64,000 nt of DNA, from NCBI GenBank assembly GCA_020002185.1, contig CM034544.1, positions 36,712,862-36,776,861 on the forward strand, read 5' to 3'. This document shows, piece after piece, positions 1-10,685 of this stretch (position 1 is its first letter; the number at the start of each line of letters is the position of its first letter). Both the position numbers and the translations under genes were made by a program. Source of the DNA: Paraescarpia echinospica (taxonomy: Eukaryota; Annelida; Polychaeta; Sabellida; Siboglinidae). The notes beneath the pieces were generated by a model, which was given only the letters and a program-made list of their open reading frames with translations, did no database searches and was not told where the DNA came from.

Positions 1-329
1 ACTAAAGCAAATAAAATAATTGTACATGCAATATAACAAATGTAACAATAAAAACGAAAGTGCTACAGCCAATGAGAGAGTACAATGTCACGGCAAACAG
101 AGAGCAGAAATGGAGTTAGTCCCTGTGAAGACAAAGTGTATGTTATCACGCAAGCAAGCCAGCCGCAGAATTTTGTAGAAATAGCCCAATATGTCTCCAG
201 ATTCTTTCCAGAGCACTGTGGTCATGCCGTTGAGACGCCTCACGAAACACAATTGTCCCTGGGAATAGTGAATGGTGCCCTATAAAACGCTGAGTTATTT
301 TGATACGAACTTAACAACCGAACTCGTGG

Positions 330-960
330 TGGATTATTACATAGAAGAAGATAGATGGAGAAAATTCCATAATAGAATATGGCAGTCGAGCGCTAACAGA
401 CGCGGAGTTGATGTACAGCTAGACTGAACGAGAGGCATTAGTTAAATGTTGGGGTGGTTAGCATTTCAATCACTACCTTGAAGGATTAGAGTTTGTAGTC
501 GCCACAGACAACAAAACACTCGGAAATGTACCGACAGCAAGACGTCATCGAATATGTCTGCGTCTCCAGCCTTAAAAGATGGAAGTGGCATGTCGTCCAG
601 GAAATAAGAATCTGTATATGATATTTCTTGACCTAATCCGTCTCCAGAAAAACAATGTACCAAATCATGGTTAGATTTGTAGACTACTCAACTCAACGCC
701 AACGTATTCAGAGCTACCAGAAAGAAAGAAATATGAGTATTCTGCGTGAAGAGCTCGATAATGAAACGACAGGAGACGAGGGACTGTATCCTGTGATCAA
801 CTGCATTTTTTTTCAGGAGGGTGGAACGAAATAGATACCAAATACGCTGCGAACCTGCGTGTCAAAGACAAATTGTCTTGTTTATCACCACACGGTGTCG
901 GTTGTTGTCGGCTGTATGTCAATGTACAGGAGTAGGACTATCGTCCTTACGATACCCTGA
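330..960 (+). pseudogene. Ty3/gypsy pol relic (RNase H region)
   Basis: Plus-strand translation across several frames gives recognisable pieces of a retrotransposon RNase H domain: an ALTDAELMYS-like segment near 390-420, a TEREALVKCWG-like segment near 428-455, and a VVATDNK motif near 495-515 followed by an RLQP-like piece near 560. Stops and frameshifts interrupt it, so it is a dead fragment. The order of the motifs fits the RNase H part of Ty3/gypsy polyproteins. No LTRs were seen around it. Similarity was judged by eye only. Confidence 0.55.
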
Positions 961-1164
961 TGTCTGGCATTATTAGAATCATCACGATTTCCGGTTCGTT
1001 GATGTTTATATTTATGAACTTTGAATTGTTTAAATTAAGTATTATGCACAGCTGGTTTAATAAAATACTTGTTTTCAAAATATCTTTAAAACATTATTTC
1101 GATCGAGAGGATGGGAAACTACGAAGGTGTTAATAACCGTATATATTTTAATCCAAAGACGTAC

Positions 1165-1168
<4 letters not shown>

Positions 1169-1203
<35 letters not shown>
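1169..1203. repeat. (TA)n microsatellite
   Basis: An uninterrupted TA run of about 35 bases. The short ORFs crossing it on both strands are by-products of the repeat. Confidence 0.95.
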
Positions 1204-1205
<2 letters not shown>

Positions 1206-2280
1206 CTGGAAGAGCTTCACGAAGTTTGTGTAGCGCGATTACAAACTGTAGAACTTCACCGTGGCTGTGCCTCACGACTATATCATTTGGTGTAAGGAGC
1301 GTGTTCACGAAAGCCCATTTAGTATAAATTTTATTATTGTGACCACTGTTTCCAGTGCATCGATACTAGCAGCCTATAATCAAATTGAATGCCTTAAGCT
1401 GCGACACTTTGAATGCGTTTTTAGTGATTTTTCATTGACCTTGAACGTACTCGCAGTAGGCCCATTGGCGGAGCGGTGCTACGAGACGATATTTCGTATG
1501 TTGAAGTTTGAGCATGATTATCTGACGCGCAGTTCACACAATTTAGTGGCATTCAGAATTTTTTTATATTGGCCCGTTGTTTGTTCGGTGCTAATTTGCA
1601 TTCCAAGATGGCGATTTTTAGGGGAAATCCGCCGGTAATATCTTGCTTAGAGTTGTAAATAGTTGTGTTTAATGTGTACGGTATGTTGGCAATTTAACCA
1701 GTTTGGACTTGGCGATACACTGGGGTAACAAGTAGGCCTATGCTTGGCGAGATTTTGGTAACAGATTTATAATTTTACATCCTTTATCGAAATCGTAATT
1801 TCGACTTGTAAATAAACGTTTCAAGCCGTTGCATTATATTTGTTTATAATTTCACGCATGCGAACCATCTGTTCAGTGACCTTTGTGCACAGTAGATGTT
1901 TTCTTCAAACATAAAACATGTGATTTCTTCAATTTGTAAATGTATATTTCTTAGTGACCCCCACCGATACAGTGTCAATTGTAAATATAGTGTAGTGAAA
2001 ATACAAACATTATAGTTAGTACTGGTGGTTGGTAATACGTCTCAGACGTGTAGGTATTGGTTAGCAATACCATTGGGGCCGGAAAACTTGCAGTGAATAT
2101 GTATTGATGTATTTATGTTGTCATTTACATGATATATGTAAATGAATAAAACTAAAATGTCATTAAGTTGGCCTAATTCAATATACACTTGTTTTTCATT
2201 GTTGGTTTGCATTGGAGGGTATATGTGACAATGGCGCATACATGTATATTTTTTTGTTATATAATTTTGAAAAAGATACA
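1204..2280. other. AT-rich spacer, no gene seen
   Basis: A 125-codon plus-strand ORF at 1261-1638 has no motif or codon pattern I recognise and is probably chance. Nothing else is supported. Confidence 0.5.
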
Positions 2281-2289
2281 AACTTCTGC

Positions 2290-2341
2290 TGTGTGTGTGT
2301 GCGTGTGTGTGCGTGTGCGTGTGCGTGTGAGTGTGTGTGCA
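2290..2341. repeat. (TG)n microsatellite
   Basis: A TG run with interspersed CG steps; it creates His/Thr-rich ORFs on the minus strand that are not genes. Confidence 0.95.
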
Positions 2342-2657
2342 GCATAGTTTCAATAAATTCTGAATAAAAATATTTGTCGCTTAGTGTTAGGCACATGTCT
2401 TACAAAAGTTAGTTTTATATAATGAATTTAATTATGCTGAGCGCACACAATAGATTAGTCGTGCAAGCATGTGTTCATGCATGCGCACTTATTAAAGAAC
2501 ATATCCACGCATGCAATCATACACCATTTGACGTATACACGTATGCACATATACTCATACGCACTAAATATGTATGCACATATGCAAATACGCAGTGCTA
2601 GTATATAAAACATTTAACAGTAAACAAAACTACTGCAAATACTTCAACAATGTGAGT

Positions 2658-2663
2658 TTTATT
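2658..2663 (-). terminator. Candidate poly(A) signal of the GPCR gene
   Basis: TTTATT on the plus strand, AATAAA on the coding strand, 47 bases past the stop codon of the GPCR gene. Confidence 0.5.
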
Positions 2664-2709
2664 TAAAAGGAAAACACAAACTTAGCAAATAATAGCGAAT
2701 ATGTTACAT

Positions 2710-3651
2710 TCACTGTATAACAATGTTGAACCACGTCGAAATCATTTTAGCTGTTTTCCTTCGAACAGACGGGAAAAAGACTAAATAAATAATACTATTG
2801 ACCGAAGAATTACACATCATTATCCAAACTGCTGCAAATCTATACGAGTAAGGCAAATACTTGTCAATACCTATGACTGTTGCGAATAAGTCTATTGCAA
2901 TAGGAATAGTTAGAATCAGATCAGCTAAACATATTAGAAGCAAAATACTTTTACCAGAGCGAATGGATTTCATAGCCAACGTTGGAATGTTTTCAACATA
3001 GGTAACTTCACCACCGATTGAGTTCACTTGCGCGGTTATTTGAAGGTGAGTTAGCACAATCATGGAGAATATCCTTGCATTGGCATAAAGGATGACAATG
3101 ACCGGTACTACTACTACCAATATCAACCCTGCAAGAAATTTAGCTTCAACTGCAGAAGTTCCTTTTATATTGTACATACATGTGTCAATGTCCCACGTTG
3201 TTGTTCCTTGGAGAAATGCCGCAGCTAAAACTGCCCCAGTCAACCAATTGCAACAAATGATGACGTAACATCGATTCGTAGTGAGGATTTGTTCATATCG
3301 CAGCGGTTTCGTTATTGCGACCATCTTGCACACTGTCACCCAGCAGAGACTGTGCATTGAGTTGAATACGAACCAATAAGTGCAGACTAGTTGAATCTTA
3401 GTCAGGTAGCGAGTCATGTTACGTGCATTCGGCATCACGTTGGAACACACGGCAGCGCTGATGGGCATCGATGTACAGCTGTTGGCGAGATCACACAGCG
3501 TGAGAGACAACATGAAGAGCGTCGTGCGATCTTCGCGCAGTATCGGATGCTTGACAATTACCGCGATCACGAGCACGTTCAATGTTATAGTCATCACGAT
3601 CACTGCACTGATAATGACGGGCTTCATATTCTCAAAATATGTTACATCCAT
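2710..3651 (-). CDS. Class A (rhodopsin-like) GPCR, intronless
   Basis: A single 313-residue ORF with seven hydrophobic segments (roughly residues 10-32, 44-66, 86-110, 128-148, 171-195, 233-256 and 270-292), so a plasma-membrane receptor. Family landmarks: N25 in TM1, D54 in TM2, C90 at the top of TM3 with a partner C158 in loop 2, and W136 in TM4. Two hallmark motifs are altered: DRY at the end of TM3 reads CKM (108-110), and NPxxY in TM7 reads NSIIY (285-289). The absence of introns and the short termini resemble lineage-expanded chemosensory or amine-like receptors of marine invertebrates. The ligand cannot be told. A poly(A) signal follows the stop at 47 bases. A remnant of a paralogue's C-terminus lies at 5845-5895. 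It may be a functional divergent receptor, since the frame is intact. Confidence 0.85.
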   Translation of the reverse strand: MDVTYFENMKPVIISAVIVMTITLNVLVIAVIVKHPILREDRTTLFMLSLTLCDLANSCTSMPISAAVCSNVMPNARNMTRYLTKIQLVCTYWFVFNSMHSLCWVTVCKMVAITKPLRYEQILTTNRCYVIICCNWLTGAVLAAAFLQGTTTWDIDTCMYNIKGTSAVEAKFLAGLILVVVVPVIVILYANARIFSMIVLTHLQITAQVNSIGGEVTYVENIPTLAMKSIRSGKSILLLICLADLILTIPIAIDLFATVIGIDKYLPYSYRFAAVWIMMCNSSVNSIIYLVFFPSVRRKTAKMISTWFNIVIQ

Positions 3652-3794
3652 ACTTCATGAATATCCTTAATGTATGTTAGATGCACTTTGTGTCAACGCT
3701 AGTCATGATCAATGTCACACCGCCGACTATCTCCAACAAAGTGCGTACATTATGACGTATCTTTTATCAATAGTCAACAACGCTTGCTTATTGG

Positions 3795-5310
3795 TTTACG
3801 CTCAGTGCACGGATGATTCCACGTGCTGTAAATGGTACTGAGGACGGCATATCTGGCAAAGCTCTGAGCTCGTTTTCTTCACACCTTAATGATAGATACC
3901 AAACCATTAAGATTGGGAACTGCTTTTCGGCTGCATTGCCCATTTTACGTGGTGTTCCCCAGGGTTCTGTTATTGGGCCTTGCTTTTCACTCTCTACACA
4001 ACACCACGAAGCTCTTTTGTTAACAGTCATAATCTAAACAATCACATTTATACAGACGATACCCAGCTTTACCTTTCTTTATGTACGCCTAATACTAATT
4101 GATCCTTAGATCAAATCATAAATTGTCCTAATGACATATTTGTTTGGGTGACTCAGAGTAGATAAAAGAGAAATGCTGATAAACAGTTTCTTATAATTGG
4201 TAGACACAGGCAGCGTGAAAAAAACTGTTTTCCTACACCTATGCTTAGCCGGTGTTTTACACCTACCCTTCATCACGAAATCTTGAAGTAATATTTGATG
4301 ATAATTTTAATTTTAGACGGCATATTTCTCAAACTTCTCGATGTTACTATTATTATATTCGTGATTTACGACGTCCTCGCCGTTGTTTGCCTTTTCTGTT
4401 GCAAAAACTATCGTAACTGCATTTGTTACCAGTAGGTTTGACTATTGCAATTCCCTTTTTCACAATACTGCACTTAAGGATATCATTAGGTTCCAACATG
4501 TACAGGATTGCTAGGCTAGGGTTATGACTTCGTCGCCGCGGTTTTCTCACTCAATGCCTGTTGTAAATTCTTTGCACTGGCTTCCTATACGATATCGTAT
4601 AATTTTGGAGAGCTGTACCATAACTTATTAGGCACTTTAATGTAACAAAACCACCTTATTTGTATTAATTACTCCTGTAAAAAGCCTACTCTGCTTCGAT
4701 CATCTATTTCTGATTTATTTTTGTTGTTCTTAGAGTCAACATAATTATATTGGAAGTAGGGCATTTTCTGTTGCTGTATCAACTCTCTGGAATATGATCC
4801 CTGTTTGTGGTAGATCAGTTGAACATATTACATAATTTCGCCGTCATTTAAAAACTTACCTTTATAACTTGCGTATTCACATTAACTCCCTGTCTTACCG
4901 ATCCATCTGTTGACGACTTTAATCTGGCTTATCGATTTCGAAATTAACTAACCATTTTGAATTGATGCGACTCTGACCTTGGGTTCCGTGGAATTAGGCG
5001 CAAAAGATGTTACAGGGACATTCCTGTTCGAAAAATAAATGCAAGTAACAACACCGGTGATACTGCATTTGCTCAAATTTGGGTAGTTATTGTTGGTAAG
5101 TTGAAATGCCGTGTATAATGTTCATGTTCAATTCAATACTCAATTGTTTCTACAATGTCCGAACTACATTTGGTTGCCCAAAATGGCGATTGTGAATAGC
5201 AGAATAGTTAAAGTGTAACTTATTTGAAATCCTTGACATTGGATTACATTGAATGAACGAACGAACGAACGAACGAACGAACGAACGAACGAATGAATGA
5301 ATGAATGACT
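3795..5310 (+). mobile_element. L2/CR1-like LINE fragment, degenerate
   Basis: The plus strand carries a reverse transcriptase piece with the motif GVPQGSVIGP (near 3951-3980), preceded by a GISGKALSSFSSHL-like segment (near 3850) and followed by YTDDTQLYLS (near 4050-4080, from the F/YADDT block). The 3' part contains a SVAVSTLWNMIP-like segment near 4770-4800, typical of L2/CR1 C-termini. Many stops and frameshifts show an old copy. The (GAAC)n/(GAAT)n run at 5252-5307 is a plausible LINE 3' tail. The short ORF at 3813-4037 is part of this element, not a host gene. Confidence 0.7.
5252..5307 (+). repeat. (GAAC)n/(GAAT)n tail repeat
   Basis: About 9 GAAC units followed by GAAT units, at the 3' end of the L2-like fragment; L2-type elements commonly end in such short tandem tails. 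Confidence 0.85.
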
Positions 5311-5453
5311 CATTTGATTACAGAATATGCATTTAATACCAAAGTATGAATCTCTGTAACGATGTTATTACGATATGAGGAAATTTGAGTTGTGGTCATT
5401 TTTTAAAGATGGCCGCTATGCCAAGAACCACACTTATATAAGTGATACTCACA

Positions 5454-5713
5454 ATATCAGGGATCCGTGGGTCCTAGGCAACCTATCTGGCAGGACAAAC
5501 CTTTGATATCAGGGATCCGTGGGTCATAGGCAACCTCTCTGGCAGGACAAACCTTTGATATCAGGGATCCGTGGGTCGTAGGCAACCTCTTTGGCAGGAA
5601 AAACCTTTGATATCAGGGATCCGTGGGTCGTAGGCAACCTCTCTGGCAGGACAAACCTTTGATATCAGGGATCCGTGGGTCGTAGGCAACCTCTCTGGCA
5701 GGACAAACCTTTG
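5454..5713. repeat. Five 52-bp tandem repeats framed by inverted repeats
   Basis: Units start at 5454, 5506, 5558, 5610 and 5662 with a constant 52-bp period and only a few substitutions. Each begins ATATCAGGGATCCGTGGGTC. The array is entered through ACTCACAATATCA (5448-5459) and left through GATATTGTGAGT (5713-5724), which are inverted repeats of each other. The array therefore sits between short terminal-inverted-repeat-like ends. Confidence 0.9.
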
Positions 5714-5844
5714 ATATTGTGAGTGCCCAACGAAACTAAAACTTTGTGTAATTGGAATCAGTAAGCTAAAACACTAACAAATAATTTAATCAATTGACTT
5801 TAACAAAAACACAAACTTTAAAAGTGTTAGCTTAAGCTACTCTA

Positions 5845-5895
5845 TTGCCGCATGCACTGTACAATGTGGTTGAACCACGTCGAAATCAACTTAGT
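5845..5895 (-). pseudogene. C-terminal remnant of a GPCR paralogue
   Basis: On the minus strand this reads K-L-I-S-T-W-F-N-H-I-V-Q and ends in a stop soon after. It matches the last codons of the GPCR at 2710-3651 (K-M-I-S-T-W-F-N-I-V-I-Q), and the DNA around TTCGACGTGG is nearly identical. Upstream sequence does not continue as a receptor, so only the tail of a duplicated gene survives. Confidence 0.65.
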
Positions 5896-5929
5896 AGCGC
5901 TCAGGTGAACTCCATTACACTCGCTTGAT

Positions 5930-6621
5930 GGTTAAAATCATCTACAACATCATTATATTCCTCTTTCGTCATCAATTCGATGCAACCAGCCGGGAGCAGA
6001 AGGAAATCCACCGATTCGTCTATTTCGCACTGTTCCTCTACATCCCGGTGTGGTTCATGGCACCAGTTCCCGCCGCCGCGACCGGTCATGACCTTGCCCT
6101 CTTGAAGGCAATGCGTAAGTACTTCGGGACCGACGAAGGAGTCTCCAAGGCGGCCACCACCATCTTCGGGCGCCATTTGTGGTACCTGAGCGAGCATCTG
6201 GTGTCACAGGCCCTCTTCGATGATGACACTCCGGTGGACATGAAGAGGGAAATGTTGAGGCCCTCACTGAGGTGGAGAGGACGGAGGAACCTGTCAAGCG
6301 CGTCGTCTTGGACCAAGCTGCCGCTGTCTTTGATCAGAAATGCCTTGCTGACTTCGTCACCACCTTAAGCACTAAATTCTTCGGGGCGATGGGCATCGAC
6401 CGCAAGTTTTTGGAGGTTGACCCCGTGGAATGGCCCAATGATGCGTTGCAGCTCATCAACGTGTCTCGAAGCTCAGCCTCGTCAACGATCGAGCGGAGCG
6501 CGGAGTGGCCCTTGTGCAGCAATTCAATCTGTCGCTCACAAAAGATGAGGACCAACGGCAGTTCCTCTTTCAAATCATCGAGAAACACCGGAAATTGCAC
6601 CCCGGCTCGGGCAAGAAATAA
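5930..6621 (+). pseudogene. Frameshifted protein of a repetitive, probably transposon-linked family
   Basis: Three reading frames in succession give a protein-like sequence: first a segment with VPAAATGHDLALLKAM and GRHLWYLSEHLVSQALFDD (about 6058-6250), then after a frame change near 6255 VERTEEPVKRVVLDQAAAVF (about 6268-6330), and after another change near 6460 ERGVALVQQFNLSLTKDEDQ (about 6490-6560), ending at the TAA at 6619-6621 followed by AATAAA-like bases. From general recollection such proteins recur as repetitive hypothetical proteins in cnidarians and other marine invertebrates; I cannot assign a function or a transposon class. Two frameshifts mark this copy as dead. Confidence 0.5.
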
Positions 6622-6789
6622 AAATATACATTCCTGTTGTGTACAATGTATATTTTGGAATAGTAGATGAAGCTTATTCTTAGATCATTATTTGTCTGTC
6701 TGGATTTCTGAATCAACATGCTCAGATTGCAAATGTGGTTCCTTGTGCCTCTGTTTTTTCTTAATCCTAAGTGTGTACAGCTCACTTAC

Positions 6790-8820
6790 ATTTCCATTTT
6801 GTCTTGCATTCTTCTAATTACGATTTTCAGCAATATGTTGCATGCATGGCTAATGAGTGATATGGTTCTGTAGTTGGAGCATAGCTGTTGGCCTCCTTTC
6901 TTTGGTATGACAGATGGGATGAATATTGATTTCTTCCAGCCGTCGGGCCATTTTTCATTCTTCGATATTTTCTTACACAGTGCATATGTCTATTCCTTCT
7001 TCTTCCGCTGCTTTTATTATTTCTGGCTGTATGTTGTCGCACCCAGGGCTTTTCCCATCTTTTAGACTACTACTGTTCAACTTCACCTGATCTCTTAATG
7101 GTTTAAGATCGACCTCGTCTTGGTCTTCGTTTCCCATATCAGGAAATCGTTGTTTATCTGCATCTCGAGCGTACATATGTTCACAATATTATTTCCATCG
7201 TTTGGCTATCTTCTGCATCAGTCAGAGTCTTCCTTTTTTATTTTTGATGACACCGAGTCTGGGCTAGAATTTGCATGTCATGTTCTTTATTTCTTTAAAA
7301 CATTTTTGGTTTCACTTTTCTGCCATACATTCCTCTGTCTTCTTACCATTGGCTTCTGTATATTTTGTTTGTCCCTTTTGCAGAGTGTTTTGATTAATTT
7401 GTTCATCTCAGTATATATTAATCTGGTTGAGTCCTCGTATTTGCGTTTCTTAAGCTCTTTCCTTTCTGCTATTGTCTTTAAGGTCTCTATACTGATCAAC
7501 GCTTGGTGTTTCCCCTCTCTCTTCCGCAGGTGTTTTTCCACTTCCTCTTGGAAAATTGTCTTGATATCACATACAATTTCTTCTGGTTCTTTCTCTTCTG
7601 TCATTGTCAGTAAAGTTATAAATCGATTCTTAACAGATATTGTGTATTCGTTTGTTAGATTTTCTATATCATATCTCTGTGTTGTTGTCGCTCCTTTTTT
7701 CACTTTTAATTTAAGTTTCATATCTGCCATCAGTAGTTCATGACCAGATCCACAGTCAGCCCTGGTAGTGTTCTTGCACCTCTTATTGCATATACCTATC
7801 TCTTTGGTATCATGATGTAGTCTATCTGATTTCTAGTCTTTCCATCGGGCGATATCCGATTTTTGTAGGGTGATTACATAAATTACTATTTATGATTGTG
7901 AGGTTATTAGCAATGGCGAACTAAACGAGTCGTTCTTCCAATTTCGTTTCTTTCTCCTAATCCAAATTTACCGAATGTTCCCGTTCTATCTCGTCTTGTC
8001 TTTGTTCCACTTTGGCGTTAAAATCGCCGGTGATAATGGTGATGTCCGATTTCTTGGATTCATCTATTTCATCTTGCTAATTAGTGTAAATAACTTATAT
8101 TTCTTCCTCTTCTGCTGTTGATGTCGGCTCATAGACTTCTATTATTTTGATATTCTTCACCTTTCCCTGTAACCTTATGCTCATAATTCTGTCCTTTACT
8201 GGTTTGTATCCAAGTATTGTATTTGCTATTTGTTTACTGTTTATTTGTCCTGCCTTTGCTTGTCCGGAGTATACGAATTTTCCTTCTACGTGTGGTGTAA
8301 AATGACTTTGTCCCGCCCATCAGTGTTCTGCTATTCCTAGGACACTTGTATTGTTTTTTTTCGCTTCTTCTATTACATTGTCCATTTTCCTGCCGTCTGC
8401 TGCGGACATTCCAAGTTACTATCCTTGTTTTGTGTTTAAGCCATCCGCTGAACTTCGTTCCCTTCTCCGCACAGTCGAGCACATCGCCTTCATCAGCTTG
8501 AGTATTACTCCCCGTTGCTTCTGTCTCTTCCACAATAGCCGTTAGGGACTATTCTGGTTTATGGGACTCACCGCCGAATCCTATATCAATTATCTTTGCT
8601 ATCATTAATTCATTTTTTTTGCAGTGTAGTATGCCATTGGCAGTAGTTTGCCATTGGCAGTAGTTTGCCATTGGCAGTAGTTTGCCATTGGCAGTAATTT
8701 GCCATTGGCAGTAGTTCGCCATTGGCAGTAGTTTGCCACTGGCAGTATCATTCTACATCCCTGATGCGTCCTTGGCCCGAGAGCAGGACTTTCCATTTCT
8801 CGCCTTCGTAGCGTTGGTCT
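6790..8820 (-). mobile_element. RTE-like LINE fragment (endonuclease to early RT)
   Basis: Read on the minus strand from the right, it has the start of an AP-type endonuclease (KTRIVTWNVRS, near 8405-8440), a linker region encoded around 7287-7730 (charged, KKRKYEDSTRLIY-like), then the beginning of the RT domain (LKDGKSPGCDNIQPEIIKAA near 7000-7060, and NYRTISLISHACNILLKIV near 6830-6870). It stops short of the catalytic RT motifs. Frameshifts and stops are frequent. The K-SPG-DN-I-E block is typical of RTE/BovB-type elements. The plus-strand ORFs here are shadows. Confidence 0.7.
8622..8742. repeat. 17-bp minisatellite
   Basis: About seven units of CAGTAGTTTGCCATTGG (starts 8641, 8658, 8675, 8692, 8709 and 8726 plus a variant before), just upstream of the LINE endonuclease segment. 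Confidence 0.9.
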
Positions 8821-8829
8821 CTGGGGATT

Positions 8830-10490
8830 CTTTCGCCTACTCCGATCATAATTAGTATGATGAAACTATTTATTTCAAGTAATTACACATATATATCAAC
8901 ATCGTACATTTTCTGTCAAATACAATATTGTAACGATCTACAACAACAAATACGTTACTGACGTTATAACATGTATACCTGTGTTGACGTCATAAACGTA
9001 CATCAGGTTAATCGAACAGAGTAATCAACGCAACGCTAACATATATACATTTAAGCAAACATTAATAATATAGATTCAAACTGCGTAGAGTGTACGTTTC
9101 AGACTGGATGATGTCAATGATGTGCGTTCATTCCATCTCCACGACCTCACATTCTTATGGTATACGTATTCACAGTTAAGTTAACGTCTACAAAGATAGT
9201 TCTGTTTGAACGTCATACTTAGGAACATGTTTATTAAAACAAAATTACATCCAGGTAACATCTTATCTGCTTCAGTTATACACTAATCAACTTTGAATGG
9301 AGCCAGTAAGATCGAATAAAAACACTTCGATTGTAACTCAAAACCAACGTAACATGGATGTAGTTTTAAATGTTGTGACTAAAGTTCCATACATCCTATT
9401 AAGCCTTGAGTATATTTTAATAAACACAACATAATCTTATATAAATTCGGTTATTCTACCTATTTGTTAATGTTTACGTAAACTACACAACATGCATAAA
9501 CGTTTGAACATAACTGTCACGTTCGCAATATGTTGGTAGTCGATCAATGCTGTGTATAATTAATCAAGCAGTATGTTCATAATTATTTTTGTTATTATTA
9601 CTATTATTTTTATTATTATTAAAATAAAAAGAAATAATGTACCTTGCTATTCTTCACTTTAATATTATACGATTAATAATTAATCACTTTAAAATTGTAA
9701 TTTTCCATAAGCATAATTAATAAAATAATATATCAAATGCCAAAAGTGGCTGATATTGTAGGAAGTATGATCAAATACGAAAATGTTGTTCGTATTGTAC
9801 ATACACTATCCAAACGCTTTTCTCAACATTGACCTTCGGGCCGTCTCAATACATTTTGTACTGTACAGCATATTCCGATACTTAACAATAGGCACTAAAT
9901 AACTAAGCATCCACCCTTAGATGTGAACTAAAATATTAATTTAACAACTAGAATAGCTTAATACAATATATATTATATTTTAAAATAATGTTTTTTTATC
10001 GAATAGAAAAACCCAATGGAAATGTCACGGACAGTAATGAACCCAGGAGACGGTCGTTTTGCCAGATGGTATGGAGCAAGAAGATTGATTGGTTACTCGA
10101 TTTACTTTTCATATATCATATGGGTTGTCTATTTATTGAAAATAGTTTCCTTACGGGTATCACATATATTTGTATATAATGTGAACACATTAAAGACATG
10201 TTATCATAGTTTTGTGGTTGGTAATTTGAATGTTTCCTTAAGAGGCCACGCTGCTCCAGGCAATTTAGGTTGATACAGTCGTAGTAGCAACTGGCGATTA
10301 CCATGTCGATATAACACCTTCTGAGGTTATATCCCATACGCATACATTGCGTGTAGTATTATATACAGTTATTTTAGAAGGTAACTAAGATGTGTCATGT
10401 TATGCAGTAAATACAAGTTATTAGCATACACATTTACTCCTACGCGTATGCGTGCATGCGCGACCGCTGACGCACGCACACGCAAGTGCA
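8830..10490. other. AT-rich spacer, no gene seen
   Basis: Long low-complexity AT-rich DNA. The 60-85 codon ORFs near 9988-10343 overlap each other on both strands and show no domain. Confidence 0.5.
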
Positions 10491-10499
10491 CATTGTTAG

Positions 10500-10660
10500 T
10501 TATCATAAGTAAACACTAGAGCGTTTATATGTTGATATATTCTAGCAACGTAGAGTGAATGAACTTGTCCAAGGTTCAAAAACCAGCATATGCTACGAAC
10601 CTGGGTTCTCTCGATTGAGAGTCCGATGCGCTAACCACTGCGCCATTGCGCTCCACAGAA
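10500..10660 (-). mobile_element. tRNA-derived SINE, copy 1
   Basis: The minus strand from 10660 reads GGCGCAGTGGTTAGCGCATC, a tRNA-like A box, followed about 40 bases later by a B-box-like CAGGTTCG. A body with CTTGGACAAGTTCATTCACTC follows and matches the copy at 34785-35100. It starts about 20 bases beyond the stop codon of the mucin-like gene, so it probably lies in that gene's 3' UTR. Confidence 0.65.
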
Positions 10661-10685
10661 TCTTAGTTAGTTATTTCGCAGGAGA

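Noticed and set aside
7120..7743. A 207-codon Phe/Ser/Leu-rich plus-strand ORF resembling a membrane protein
   Set aside because: It is the antisense of a Lys/Glu-rich RTE-like LINE segment.
10590..10660. A functional tRNA gene
   Set aside because: A and B boxes are recognisable, but the acceptor stem does not close and the sequence continues into a SINE body shared with another copy.
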